From Microbacterium sp. SLBN-146 (lineage in GTDB: Bacteria; Actinomycetota; Actinomycetes; Actinomycetales; Microbacteriaceae), in assembly GCF_006715145.1 (NCBI RefSeq), contig NZ_VFMR01000001.1, positions 930,001 to 994,000 of the forward strand: DNA of 64,000 bases. The letters are read 5' to 3'. Below are positions 36,052 through 45,155 of this stretch, piece by piece (within the stretch, counting starts at the first letter, position 1; every line of letters starts with the position of its first letter). The notes under the pieces were generated by a model. It saw only the letters and a list, made by a program, of their open reading frames with translations. It had not been told where the DNA came from and ran no database searches. A program made the translations under genes and the position numbers.

Positions 36052-37503
36052 TCAGCCGAGAGCATCGACGACCGCCGCACGTCGCTGCGGATGCGTCTGC
36101 GTCGTGTCATTCCACACATGAGTCATGCGGTCGCGTCCGAAAGCGGTCCAGCCTGGATGGCCCGTCCTGGCGAACGCGACCCACGCGGCGTGCATGTCAT
36201 GGGCGAGCGCCGTCGGCGCGTCGGGCCCACTCAGACGGAGGGCTTCCTCGTCATCGAGGTTGTCGAACGCGAAGGCGATCTCGAGGGCGTGGGCGGCACG
36301 GAGATCCCGGATGGGACTCGGCCAGGCGAACTCGTAGACGTACGTCGGTGCGCGTCGGGACCGCGCAAGACGCGTCGCGGGCGCGCGCAGGATCTTGTCG
36401 GTGAGGAGCTGACCGACGACTTCGCCGGGCGATGCCTCCGGGAGTGCCCGTCGCGCGGCTCGGGCCGCGCGTTCGGGGATCCGCAGGACACGGCGTGCGA
36501 GCCACGCCTTGACGGGACCGATCTCGGCGATCGCGGCGGGAGTGAGCCACAGACGGTACTCATCGGTGTTCGTCCCGATGAGGATCGGCACCTCGGCCTC
36601 GACGAGAGCAGCGTCCGGACTCGTGGGGAGCGACGCGGGGTCGATCGCGAGGGCGAAGCCCGGGCTGCCCCTGAGCGGCGAGGACCCGGCGGCGATCTCG
36701 GACCGCGCGCGGAGGAGCTCGTCCGGCGGGATGCGGGCGAACGCTTCGCGCGTCGCCGGGATGCCCAGCCGTTCGGCGATGGCATCGGATGCGCGACGCG
36801 CCTTCTTCTCCGTCGACGCTTCCAGCGGACCCGATTGGATGATCGCACCCGCGACGAGAGCGCGCGACGCGGGTCGGGCGACGAGCGCTGCGACCAGCGC
36901 GCCACCCGCGGACTCACCCATGAGCGTGATGCGCGAGGGGTCTCCGCCGAATGCGGCGATCTCGCGGTACACCCACTCGAGCGCGAAGGCGACATCGAGG
37001 AGGCCGAGATTCCTGGGCGCGCCGTCGAGCACGCTGAAGCCCTCGACGCCGAGCCGGTAGTTGGCGGAGACGAAGACGACGCCGTCGCGGGCGAAGGTCG
37101 TGCCGTCGTATCCCGACTGAGCGGATGTGCCGCGCTCGAGGGCTCCGCCGTGGAGCCAGAGGATGACCGGCGCAGGCCGGGCCGCGGCATCCGTCGGCGA
37201 CCACACGTTGACCGTCAGCACGTCGTCGCCCTCGATCACGGGACACGTGAGAAGCTCACCGAGCTCTCCGCGGTACGGCGACTGCGGTGCCGTCGGGCCG
37301 AAGTCGAGCGCCGGACGCACGCCTTCCCACGCGTCCACCCGTTCGGGAGCGGCGAAGCGACGCGGCCCGACGGGCGGTGCGGCGAACGGGATGCCCCGGA
37401 AGCGATCGATCCCGCCGGCACGGATGCCGCGGAGCATCCCCGTGGTGATGTCGACCTGCACGCTCTCGGACGTGTCGGCGATGGGAGCGGAGGGACGGGC
37501 CAT
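36052..37503 (-). CDS. Carboxylesterase type B
   Basis: The 483-residue alpha/beta hydrolase of the para-nitrobenzyl-esterase family has the nucleophile elbow GESAGG (near residue 193). [11 protein letters not shown] and the oxyanion-hole [10 protein letters not shown] are also present. The C-terminal half carries the expected acid and His partners around TNTDEY and FARTGHPGW. No signal peptide is seen, so it should act in the cytoplasm on small esters. Confidence 0.92.
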   Translation of the reverse strand: MARPSAPIADTSESVQVDITTGMLRGIRAGGIDRFRGIPFAAPPVGPRRFAAPERVDAWEGVRPALDFGPTAPQSPYRGELGELLTCPVIEGDDVLTVNVWSPTDAAARPAPVILWLHGGALERGTSAQSGYDGTTFARDGVVFVSANYRLGVEGFSVLDGAPRNLGLLDVAFALEWVYREIAAFGGDPSRITLMGESAGGALVAALVARPASRALVAGAIIQSGPLEASTEKKARRASDAIAERLGIPATREAFARIPPDELLRARSEIAAGSSPLRGSPGFALAIDPASLPTSPDAALVEAEVPILIGTNTDEYRLWLTPAAIAEIGPVKAWLARRVLRIPERAARAARRALPEASPGEVVGQLLTDKILRAPATRLARSRRAPTYVYEFAWPSPIRDLRAAHALEIAFAFDNLDDEEALRLSGPDAPTALAHDMHAAWVAFARTGHPGWTAFGRDRMTHVWNDTTQTHPQRRAAVVDALG

Positions 37504-37660
37504 GTCTCATTGTCGCCCGATTGAGGCATTCGAGAGCCGTGTCGGCAAAGCAACGTTTGTGTCACCATTCCGTGATCTCCCTCGATGCCCGTCCACGGCT
37601 TTGGCTAGCGTGATAGGCGACTCGCGTACGTGGCGCGGGCACCGCAAGGAACGGCATTTC

Positions 37661-37867
37661 ATGAGCACGCAGGGCACTGTCAAGTGGTTCAACTCGGAGA
37701 AGGGCTTCGGCTTCATCGCCCCCGACGAAGGTGGCGCTGACGTCTTCGCGCACTACTCCGCGATCCAGGCGGGCGGCTACCGCTCGCTCGAGGAGAACCA
37801 GCGCGTCGAGTTCGAGATCGCGCAGGGGCCGAAGGGCCTCCAGGCGGAGAACATCCGCCCCGTCTGA
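37661..37867 (+). CDS. Cold-shock protein (CspA family)
   Basis: The 68-residue protein starts [20 protein letters not shown] and has both RNA-binding motifs, KGFGFI and VFAHY. The family binds single-stranded nucleic acid. The ATG follows a ggaa-type ribosome-binding stretch; the longer upstream frame is not coding. Confidence 0.97.
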   Translation: MSTQGTVKWFNSEKGFGFIAPDEGGADVFAHYSAIQAGGYRSLEENQRVEFEIAQGPKGLQAENIRPV

Positions 37868-37873
37868 TCAGCG

Positions 37874-37903
37874 AGCGTGGTGCGGCTGCGGTCGCACCAC
37901 GCT
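37874..37903 (+). terminator. Hairpin terminator between csp and the DUF2156 gene
   Basis: A perfect 11-bp stem agcgtggtgcg / cgcaccacgct has an 8-base loop. It lies 7 bp after the csp stop and 8 bp before the convergent gene's stop, and could work in both directions. The T-run is weak. Confidence 0.65.
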
Positions 37904-37910
37904 GTGCCTG

Positions 37911-39989
37911 TCAGTCGCGGTCTCCCCGGACCAACTCCAGTCCCGCGCCTGCGAACTGTCGCAGCGTCGCGTCGGGCAGGAACGCGCGCGTGAGACCGGC
38001 ACCGATGCGGGTGAGATCGCTCTCGTCGCGGAACAAGAGGTACATCGTCTCGTAGCGCGGGTGGAACTTCTCCTTGAAGCGGTGGAGCGACCGGAAGCCG
38101 TACACGGGCTCGAGGATCTCGGCCATCCGATCGGACAAGGCGGCGATGGCGCCGCCGTCCTCGGGATAGTCGTGGGTCAGTGGCGCACCCGAGAGAGACA
38201 TGATCTCAGCGCCCTCTTCGGAGAACTGCTTCGCGGACGACCCGATGAGGAACTCCATCACGGGTCCGAATCCGCCTTCGCGGCGACGCATGAGGTCGAG
38301 CGTCCAGCCGCGAACCTCGCCGTCGCCTCCGTAGACGGGGAGCCACGACAGGAACCCGTCGATGTCGCCCTGCGGAGAGATCGCGAGGGCGATGCGCACT
38401 TCGGGGTCCTGCGCTTCCGTGAGGGTTCCCAGGGTGAAGCCCATCTCGGGCAGACCCTTGTCTCCGACCCACATCTCCGAGATCGCGCGCAGCTGCTGCT
38501 GGATGCCCCAGGGCTCATCCTTCAGTCGCGTGAGCCGGAACGTCATCTCCTCGCGCCCCGCGCGATTGAGCGACGTGCGGACGGCACCCCACGCTTTTCC
38601 CGTGAACGCGAGGCCGGGTAGGTCGACGATCGTGTCGTCGGCGACGATGATGCTCCGCCATCCCTCCGGCACCGCGGCCTTCGTGGCATCCCCTGCGCTG
38701 AAGAAGCAGGGTACGAGACCCGCCGTCTCGGCGGCGGTGATGAACTCGCGGACGCTCTCGGCACGGGATGCCGCGGGCCCGAGCGGATCCGCGAGGGCGA
38801 GGGCCACGCCCGCCCGGCGCTGGTAGGCGACGATCCCCTGGCTCGTGCGGGCGTAACTGTTGCCGTCCCACGTCGTCATCCACGACAGGGTGCCGCCGCC
38901 GTCGCTTCGGATGAGGGCCTTCACGTCGTCGAGCGTCGGCGGAGGCGGTGATCCGATCGCCGAGCGTCGTCGTGATCGGAAAGCACCACGCACCCGCACG
39001 AGGTAGATGAGGAGCAAGGACCACAGCACGCCACTCGCGAGGACGAGCTCCGACTCGACATCGATGACCCCTTCGATCTGCGCTTGCGTCGCGATGATGA
39101 GGATGACGAGGACGAGTGCACCGGTGAGGATGTTGAGGCCTGCGAGCACGATGCTGAGGATCCATGCCCAGCGGCGCCCGAGAAGCAGGTGTCGAGCGAG
39201 GACGGCGATGATCAGCACGTCGATCGCGACGTCGACGATGCTGCCGGCGGTCGGCTCGGTGTCTCCGAACGGACCCGTCGTGGGGACGATGGCCGTGATG
39301 ATCTCGGTGACGCCGAGAGCGGCGATCGCGACGAAGGCCACGAGGCGCTGCTCCCGGACCGTCTGACGCTCGAGTCGCAGCGATCGGTCGATGAAGAGGA
39401 CGAGCAGGACTGCGTAGACGTGCTCGAGATCGGCGAGGGCTCCCCAGAAGAGCATCGCGATGAAGACAAAGGCGAGGAGGACCAGCCACGCGCGGACCCG
39501 CCACGGTGCGACGAAGAGGCCGACCGCCGCGGCGATGCAGGCCATCGTTCCGCCCGATGCTCCCACGTCGAGTGCAGCGGCCTGCGTCTGCGCCCATCCC
39601 CACGACGAGACGAACGACAGCACCCACAGCGTGAGCGCCGACGCGAAGATCGCGAACAGCTGGCCGATCCAGAAATAGAGGAGTGCGACGCGCGTGCCGC
39701 GGCGGAACTCGAGATACGCCATCCCCGCGAAGCTCGCGATCGTGAAGACGTAGACGAAGGGTTCGGCGACGAAGAACGTCCCCGTGATGACGGTCCACCA
39801 CCGGCCCTCGCTGAGTGCGGGGAGACCGTACGCGACGACCTCGAACGCGGGCGAGTCCCGGAAGGGCATCCACAACCCGGCCCAGACGACGCCCACGATC
39901 AGAACGAGGACGACGAGGATCAGCGTCGCGGGGATCCTCCGCACGACTCCCGCGAAGAGGTGAGGGGCGCGGGTGCGATGCTCGGCCAT
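37911..39989 (-). CDS. Rhomboid-like membrane domain fused to DUF2156 (MprF-like aminoacyltransferase)
   Basis: The 692-residue protein starts MAEHRTRAPHLFAG at 39989; the upstream extension is not protein-like. Residues 15-200 form about six membrane helices resembling the rhomboid fold, with GASGGTMACIAAAVGL at the nucleophile position. More helices follow (about 210-360). The C-terminal 320 residues are a DUF2156 domain, as in lysyl-phosphatidylglycerol synthetase (DDVKALIRSDGGGTLSWMTT, YEMTF-like LTR segment). The domain may add an amino acid to a lipid. The Ser of GASG suggests protease-like ancestry, but catalysis is unproven. Confidence 0.85.
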   Translation of the reverse strand: MAEHRTRAPHLFAGVVRRIPATLILVVLVLIVGVVWAGLWMPFRDSPAFEVVAYGLPALSEGRWWTVITGTFFVAEPFVYVFTIASFAGMAYLEFRRGTRVALLYFWIGQLFAIFASALTLWVLSFVSSWGWAQTQAAALDVGASGGTMACIAAAVGLFVAPWRVRAWLVLLAFVFIAMLFWGALADLEHVYAVLLVLFIDRSLRLERQTVREQRLVAFVAIAALGVTEIITAIVPTTGPFGDTEPTAGSIVDVAIDVLIIAVLARHLLLGRRWAWILSIVLAGLNILTGALVLVILIIATQAQIEGVIDVESELVLASGVLWSLLLIYLVRVRGAFRSRRRSAIGSPPPPTLDDVKALIRSDGGGTLSWMTTWDGNSYARTSQGIVAYQRRAGVALALADPLGPAASRAESVREFITAAETAGLVPCFFSAGDATKAAVPEGWRSIIVADDTIVDLPGLAFTGKAWGAVRTSLNRAGREEMTFRLTRLKDEPWGIQQQLRAISEMWVGDKGLPEMGFTLGTLTEAQDPEVRIALAISPQGDIDGFLSWLPVYGGDGEVRGWTLDLMRRREGGFGPVMEFLIGSSAKQFSEEGAEIMSLSGAPLTHDYPEDGGAIAALSDRMAEILEPVYGFRSLHRFKEKFHPRYETMYLLFRDESDLTRIGAGLTRAFLPDATLRQFAGAGLELVRGDRD

Positions 39990-40017
39990 GCGTTCACGAT
40001 AGCGAGCGCCGCCCGAA

Positions 40018-41283
40018 TCACGTTCCCGGCATGCGGTCGTGATGCGCGAGCGCCTCCGCGTCCTCGGCATCCCGACGGGCCCGCCGCGCGGCGTCGAGGG
40101 CGGCGACAGGGTCGCCCTCCTGTCGCGCACGGGCGAGCTCCTCCTGCGCCGAGAGAAGTCGTGCGCGCGCATCGGCGCCGACGCGGGCATGCGCGAGGGC
40201 CGTCTCGGCGCGGGCGAGCGCTCCGCGCGCTGCCGCGAGCGTTCCGGGGAGCGCCGTGCGCGCACCACGCAAGCGCTGCTGGGCGGTCAGGGCGTCGCCG
40301 AGGGCGAAGTCGAGGCGGTCGCGAAGGCGCGCGATGGCATCGACCGTACGAGTCGGGCGGGCCGCGGCATCCGCTTCCAGGTTCGTGAGCGCCCGGTCGA
40401 TCTCGCGCAGCTCGGTCCCCAGCCGCGTCGCGGCGTCGGCGTCCAGCTGCACACGCGTCGTCAGGGCGGAACGCACGGCGGCGCGTGCCGCCTCGAACTC
40501 CGCGGGCACGGCGAGAGCGGCCTGGGTCACGAGGCGATGGGCTTCTTCCAGCGTGCGCGCGTCGCCCTCGGCCTGCCGGAGGGATCGTTCGGCATCCGCA
40601 AGATCCCCGAGAGCGGATCGCGACGGGTCTTTCGCGTGCGCCTCGGCGCGGGAGAGAAGTCGATCCGCTTCGTCGAGCTCGTTCGCCGCCGACCGCGCGG
40701 CTCGAGCCGCGGCATCCCATTCCTCGTGTGCGAACCGCGACGAGAGCTCGGCCACGAGCGCGTCGGAGTCGCCCATCGATGCACGCACACGCGCGAGCCG
40801 TTCGCGCGCCGCAGCGACCTGCGTCGCCGCCGAGACGTTCTCGCGCACCCAGGCGTCGTGCTCGGCGCGCGCCTTCGCGATGAGCGCGAGCGCGTCTTCC
40901 GAGCGCTTCGTGATGCGCTGCGCGTTCCGACGGACGTCGTCGGGCACGGCATCCGTCTCGTCCAGGGTGCGGTACTCGCCGAACGAGGCGTCGCGCACGC
41001 GCTGCGCCGTGAGCCGGGCGCGGCGGAGCGACGTGGGTGCCCCTCCGCCGTACAGCGCGCCGGACAGTCCGATTTCGAGATCGAGCTCTGCCACCGCGTC
41101 GTCGAGCCGGACGAGGCTCGCCCCGGCGTTCTCACGAGCCGTGGTCGCCGCCGCACGGGCCTTCGGCGAGCGGCGCGCGCGACGGAGGGCCCACAGTCCC
41201 GCGAGCGCGAGGAGCGCGGCGATTCCGAAGACGATCGCCGCCGGCACGACCCAGTCGAGGATCGCGGCTCGGTCGTCAGGCAT
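40018..41283 (-). CDS. Membrane-anchored coiled-coil protein of unknown function
   Basis: The 421-residue protein has one N-terminal membrane helix (about 10-33, VVPAAIVFGIAALLALAGLW) followed by nearly continuous Ala/Arg/Glu-rich helix with heptad-like spacing, suggesting long coiled coils. It starts inside the end of the HAD gene (8-bp overlap), so the two are one operon. No family is recognised; a structural or envelope-tethering role is possible. Confidence 0.8.
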   Translation of the reverse strand: MPDDRAAILDWVVPAAIVFGIAALLALAGLWALRRARRSPKARAAATTARENAGASLVRLDDAVAELDLEIGLSGALYGGGAPTSLRRARLTAQRVRDASFGEYRTLDETDAVPDDVRRNAQRITKRSEDALALIAKARAEHDAWVRENVSAATQVAAARERLARVRASMGDSDALVAELSSRFAHEEWDAAARAARSAANELDEADRLLSRAEAHAKDPSRSALGDLADAERSLRQAEGDARTLEEAHRLVTQAALAVPAEFEAARAAVRSALTTRVQLDADAATRLGTELREIDRALTNLEADAAARPTRTVDAIARLRDRLDFALGDALTAQQRLRGARTALPGTLAAARGALARAETALAHARVGADARARLLSAQEELARARQEGDPVAALDAARRARRDAEDAEALAHHDRMPGT

Positions 41284-41959
41284 CGGGGTCTTCCACCAGC
41301 AGCAGCGCCTCGAGCTCGGCGGCCGTACTCACCGCCGCCGCGGCACCGTCGGCCTCGTGCGGCCAGCTGAAGCCCCAGCGCACGAAGATCACCGGCACGC
41401 CGTGGACGGCGCCGCCGTCGATGTCGTGGTGGCGGTCACCGATGAGGACCGGTCTGCTCGTGTCGACTCCCGCCGCCTCGAGGCGACGGAGCGCTTCACC
41501 GACGATCTCTGCCTTCGACGCGAGCGTCCGCTCGTCGGGCGTCGCACCCACGAGGGTGATGAAGTCGTCGGTCAGTCCGAAGTGCTTCATCAGCTCGACG
41601 ACCTGTACTTCGGGCTTCGACGATGCGGTCGCCTGCGGGATGCCGGCTGCCGCGACCTTCGAGATGATGTCTGCCACCCCGGGGAAGAGCTTGGCGCCCG
41701 TCGTGAAGCCCTCCTGCTTGCCGAGCGCGCGGTAGAACGCGACGGCGTCGGCGGACTCTTCGGGCGACATGCCGACATTCGCCTGGAACGAGTCGAACTG
41801 CGGCGGTCCGATCCAGTGCGCGAGCTCGCTGCGCACGGGCGCCTTCTTGCCGAAGTGCTCGAGTGTGACCGTCAGCCGGTGAAGGATGCCGTCGGACGCA
41901 TCCACGATGGTGCCGTCGACGTCCCACAGAATGCAGGTCCATGCAGAGCGGTGGGGCAT
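41276..41959 (-). CDS. HAD-superfamily hydrolase, phosphoglycolate phosphatase-like
   Basis: The 227-residue HAD subfamily IA enzyme has motif I WDVDGTIVD (nucleophile Asp), motif II in ATASSKPEV, a Lys before the last motif (SKAEIV) and motif IV LIGDRHHDIDGG. It most resembles Gph-type phosphatases. The substrate is unknown. Confidence 0.9.
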   Translation of the reverse strand: MPHRSAWTCILWDVDGTIVDASDGILHRLTVTLEHFGKKAPVRSELAHWIGPPQFDSFQANVGMSPEESADAVAFYRALGKQEGFTTGAKLFPGVADIISKVAAAGIPQATASSKPEVQVVELMKHFGLTDDFITLVGATPDERTLASKAEIVGEALRRLEAAGVDTSRPVLIGDRHHDIDGGAVHGVPVIFVRWGFSWPHEADGAAAAVSTAAELEALLLVEDPDA

Positions 41960-41997
41960 GACACAAGCCTATGCGGCGGCGGGAGCCGAGCCCTGCG

Positions 41998-42693
41998 TCA
42001 GAACAGTCGCGGCGCGCCCGACTCGACGCCCTTCATGCCGTCGTAGTCGAGCGTCACACAGCGGATTCCGCGATCGGTCGCCAAGACACGCGCCTGCGGC
42101 TTGATCTCCTGCGCGGCGAAGACGCCGGTCACGGGCGCGAGATGCGGGTCGCGCGAAAGCAGCTGAAGATAGCGCGTGAGCTGCTCGACGCCGTCGATGT
42201 CGCCGCGGCGTTTCACCTCCACGGCGATCGTCCCGCCGGCGGGGTCGCGCAGCAGGAGGTCGACGGGTCCGATCGCGGTCGGGAACTCCCGGCGGACGAG
42301 CGTGAGTCCGTCGCCGATGACGTCGACCTGCTCGGCAAGGAGGCGCTGCAGGTCGGCCTCGACGCCATCCTTCTGCAGTCCCGGATCGACGCCGAGCTCG
42401 TGCTGCGAGTCGTGGAGGATCTCGTAGATCCGCACGAGGAGCGCATCGCCCGTCTTCGCGTGGGTGACGCGCCAGTGCGCGATGACGCCGGCTGACGCGG
42501 ACTCGTCGTCGGGAGCCTCGACCTCGAGACGGCACGGGGGGCTCATCCAGTTGAGGGGTTTGTACGACCCGCCGTCGGAGTGGACGAGCAGCGACCCGTC
42601 GCCCTTGTGCACGAGCAGTCGCGTGGCGAGGGGGAGATGCGCGTTGAGTCGACCCGTGTAGTCGACGGAGCAGCGGGCGATGACGAGTCTCAC
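41998..42693 (-). CDS. nucS: Mismatch-specific endonuclease NucS (EndoMS)
   Basis: The 231-residue protein replaces MutS/MutL in actinobacteria by cutting both strands at mismatches. It starts [21 protein letters not shown]. The nuclease core has [21 protein letters not shown] (metal-binding Asp, Glu, Lys). It ends GAPRLF, a clamp-binding tail, which fits DnaN as partner (DnaN is in this window). Confidence 0.96.
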   Translation of the reverse strand: MRLVIARCSVDYTGRLNAHLPLATRLLVHKGDGSLLVHSDGGSYKPLNWMSPPCRLEVEAPDDESASAGVIAHWRVTHAKTGDALLVRIYEILHDSQHELGVDPGLQKDGVEADLQRLLAEQVDVIGDGLTLVRREFPTAIGPVDLLLRDPAGGTIAVEVKRRGDIDGVEQLTRYLQLLSRDPHLAPVTGVFAAQEIKPQARVLATDRGIRCVTLDYDGMKGVESGAPRLF

Positions 42694-42728
42694 CGGTCGA
42701 GCCTAACGTCGAGCCGAGCGGCTCTCGC

Positions 42729-43967
42729 TCAGTGCTCGCCCGGGTGCCCCGCGCCGACCTTCGAGCCGGCGATCGGCTTGGCGGCGCCCGAGGCGAGGCC
42801 CGAGAGGGCGATGAGCACGACGAGGATCCAGAGCGTCGGCAGCAGTCCGACCTGGTGGCTGACCCAGCCGAGGACAGGAGGCCCGCAGAGGAACGCGATG
42901 TAGCCGATCGTGGCGGCAGCGCTGACGGATGCCGCGGCGCGGGCCGGGTCGTCGGCGGCCGCCGACATGCCGAGCGGGAATCCGAGCGACGCGCCGATTC
43001 CCCAGAACGCGACACCGACGAGAGCGAGCGGGAGGTTCGGAGCAAGGATGAAGAGCACGAGGCCGCCGCTCGCGGCGATCGCGAGGACGCGGAGGGTCCA
43101 GACGCGGCCGAAGCGATCGACGATCGGGCCTCCGATCGCTCGCACGACGGTCATCGCGATCGAGAACACGGTCAGCGCGATCGCTCCCTGCGCCTCCGTG
43201 CCGTCGTGACCGTCGACGACGGCGAGGGGGAGCCAGTCATTGGCGCCGCCCTCGGCGAACGCCATGCCGAGCATGATGACGCCGATGAAGTAGATGCGAG
43301 GTTCGCGCCAGACGCGAAGCGCCTCGATGAACTTCTCGCGCCGGGTGATGGCGGAGTCGCCGGGCTGGGGATCGTCGACCGTCTCGCGGTTCGGCACGGA
43401 ACGCACGGCGACCGCTCCGAGGATGATGACGATCACTCCGATCGACCAGAGGTGAGGGCCCACGCCGATCTGCCACGCCGCCATCGCGACACCGATCCCC
43501 GCGCCGGCAACAGTCCCGAGGCTGAAGAGCGCGTGGAAGAGCGGCATCATCGTCTTGCCGATCGCCTGCTCGTTCGCGGCGCCCTCGACGTTCATCATGA
43601 TGTCGGTGATCGCCAGGCCCATCCCCATGAGCGCCAGACCGACCGCCGTGAGTGCGTAGGACGGGACCGCGTCGGCACCGAAACCGACGATCCCGATCCC
43701 GATCCCGAAGGTCGCCAGGCTCATGAGCATGCCGATGCGTGCTCCCCAGCGAACGAGGATGAGATTCGCCAGCGAGAGGCCTATGACCGAGGCCGCGCCC
43801 GAGATGAAGAGCAGGATGCCGAGCTGGAAGTCGTTGATGTCGAGGTTGACCTTCACGGCGGGGATGCGCGAAGCCCAGCTCGCGAAGCCGATGCCGGTCG
43901 CGAGGAAGATGGCGAAGATCGCGTTGCGCCACCGCACGATCTGGCTCCGGGTGAGGGTCTCCTGCAT
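42729..43967 (-). CDS. MFS transporter
   Basis: The 412-residue protein has about twelve membrane helices. The start is taken at MQETLTRSQIVRW (43967), because the longer frame runs through a divergent operator. The sequence resembles sugar or metabolite permeases of the FucP-like branch (FLATGIGFASWASRIPAVK). It is divergent from a LacI regulator with an operator palindrome at 43981. Confidence 0.9.
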   Translation of the reverse strand: MQETLTRSQIVRWRNAIFAIFLATGIGFASWASRIPAVKVNLDINDFQLGILLFISGAASVIGLSLANLILVRWGARIGMLMSLATFGIGIGIVGFGADAVPSYALTAVGLALMGMGLAITDIMMNVEGAANEQAIGKTMMPLFHALFSLGTVAGAGIGVAMAAWQIGVGPHLWSIGVIVIILGAVAVRSVPNRETVDDPQPGDSAITRREKFIEALRVWREPRIYFIGVIMLGMAFAEGGANDWLPLAVVDGHDGTEAQGAIALTVFSIAMTVVRAIGGPIVDRFGRVWTLRVLAIAASGGLVLFILAPNLPLALVGVAFWGIGASLGFPLGMSAAADDPARAAASVSAAATIGYIAFLCGPPVLGWVSHQVGLLPTLWILVVLIALSGLASGAAKPIAGSKVGAGHPGEH

Positions 43968-43980
43968 GATGCACAGCGTA

Positions 43981-43994
43981 TCGAATCGATTCGA
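43981..43994. promoter_or_regulatory. LacI-type operator palindrome between MFS and LacI genes
   Basis: The sequence tcgaatcgattcga is a perfect 14-bp palindrome with a central CG, the usual LacI-family operator shape. It lies 14 bp upstream of the MFS start and 36 bp upstream of the regulator start, so one protein could control both. Confidence 0.75.
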
Positions 43995-44029
43995 CACGGG
44001 CAAACGGCCTGGGTTACGATCATCACGTC

Positions 44030-45082
44030 ATGAGCACGCGCCGGGCGACCATCTCCGACGTCGCGCGCGAGGCCGGAGTCTCGCCGTCGACGGCGTCCGT
44101 CGTTTTCAGCGGCAAGACGCCCGTCTCTGATGCCACGCGTGAGCGTGTGCGCGCCGCCGCGGCATCCCTCGGGTACACCGGTCCCGATCCGCGCGCCGCG
44201 TCGCTTCGCACGGGCCGATCGGGGATCGTCGGTGTGGTCTTCGAAGAGCATCTGGGACGAGCGTTCCTCGATCCCGTCAAGACACTCATGATGGACGGGC
44301 TCGCCGATGCGGTCGCGCCGCTCGGCGCGGGACTGCTCCTTCTGCGCGACGACGCCGCGATCGACGGCGCCCCCACCCTGACCACCGCGCCCATCGACGC
44401 CGCCGTCCTCATCGGTTGCAGCGGACTGCTGCGCGAATCGCTCGATGCCGTGAGGTCGCGCGGCATCCCCGTCGTCGTCATCGAGGGCGATGCCGGTCCT
44501 GACATCCCGCGCATCGGGCTCGACAACCGTGAGGCGCAGCGGCAGGCGGCCCGTCACCTGCGGGCGCTCGGGCACACCGATGTCACGATCGTGACCCTCC
44601 CGGTGCGCAGCGGGTGGAAGCGCGGGTGGATTCCCGATCGGGCCGTGATCGGCGTCGACGTCACGAGGGATCGACTGGCGGGTGCACGAGACGTCTTCCC
44701 GGATGCCGCAGCCTTCGCCGCAGAGGCGAGCTCGATCGACGAGGGGCTGGCGGCGGGCAGGGTGCTGTTCGCGGATCCGGCACGGCGCCCGACGGCTGTC
44801 ATCGCGCAGAGCGATCTGCTCGCAGCGGGCGTCCTCCGGGCAGCGCAGGAGGCAGGGCTCCGCATCCCCGACGACGTCAGCATCACGGGTTTCGACGGCA
44901 TCGTCGTCGACGGGCTCGCCCCGTACACGCTCACGACGCTCGTGCAGCCCGCGACCGAGAAGGGCCGCGCCGCGGGCGCCGCCGTCGCCGCGATGCTCGA
45001 GGGACAGGACGCGGCATCCCTCCAGTTCACGTCCACGTTCCGTGAGGGCGATACGACCGGAGCGCCGCCTTCGCCCCGGTAG
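44030..45082 (+). CDS. LacI-family transcriptional regulator
   Basis: The 350-residue protein has the N-terminal LacI helix-turn-helix (ATISDVAREAGVSPSTASVV, residues 6-25) and a periplasmic-binding-like effector domain. It starts ATG with no long leader. The divergent MFS transporter and the shared operator suggest that it controls uptake of that transporter's substrate. It lies 73 bp upstream of mrpA but no operator was seen there. Confidence 0.93.
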   Translation: MSTRRATISDVAREAGVSPSTASVVFSGKTPVSDATRERVRAAAASLGYTGPDPRAASLRTGRSGIVGVVFEEHLGRAFLDPVKTLMMDGLADAVAPLGAGLLLLRDDAAIDGAPTLTTAPIDAAVLIGCSGLLRESLDAVRSRGIPVVVIEGDAGPDIPRIGLDNREAQRQAARHLRALGHTDVTIVTLPVRSGWKRGWIPDRAVIGVDVTRDRLAGARDVFPDAAAFAAEASSIDEGLAAGRVLFADPARRPTAVIAQSDLLAAGVLRAAQEAGLRIPDDVSITGFDGIVVDGLAPYTLTTLVQPATEKGRAAGAAVAAMLEGQDAASLQFTSTFREGDTTGAPPSPR

Positions 45083-45155
45083 ACTCATAGCTCACACCCT
45101 GATCGCCCGAGCCGCCTGCGTGAGCACACGGCCGACGACCTAGAGGAGGCCGCTC

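Noticed and set aside
45083..45155. LacI operator controlling the Mrp operon
   Set aside because: The regulator lies upstream of mrpA in the same direction, but no palindrome like the one at 43981 is present in this gap, so control of mrp by this protein is not supported.
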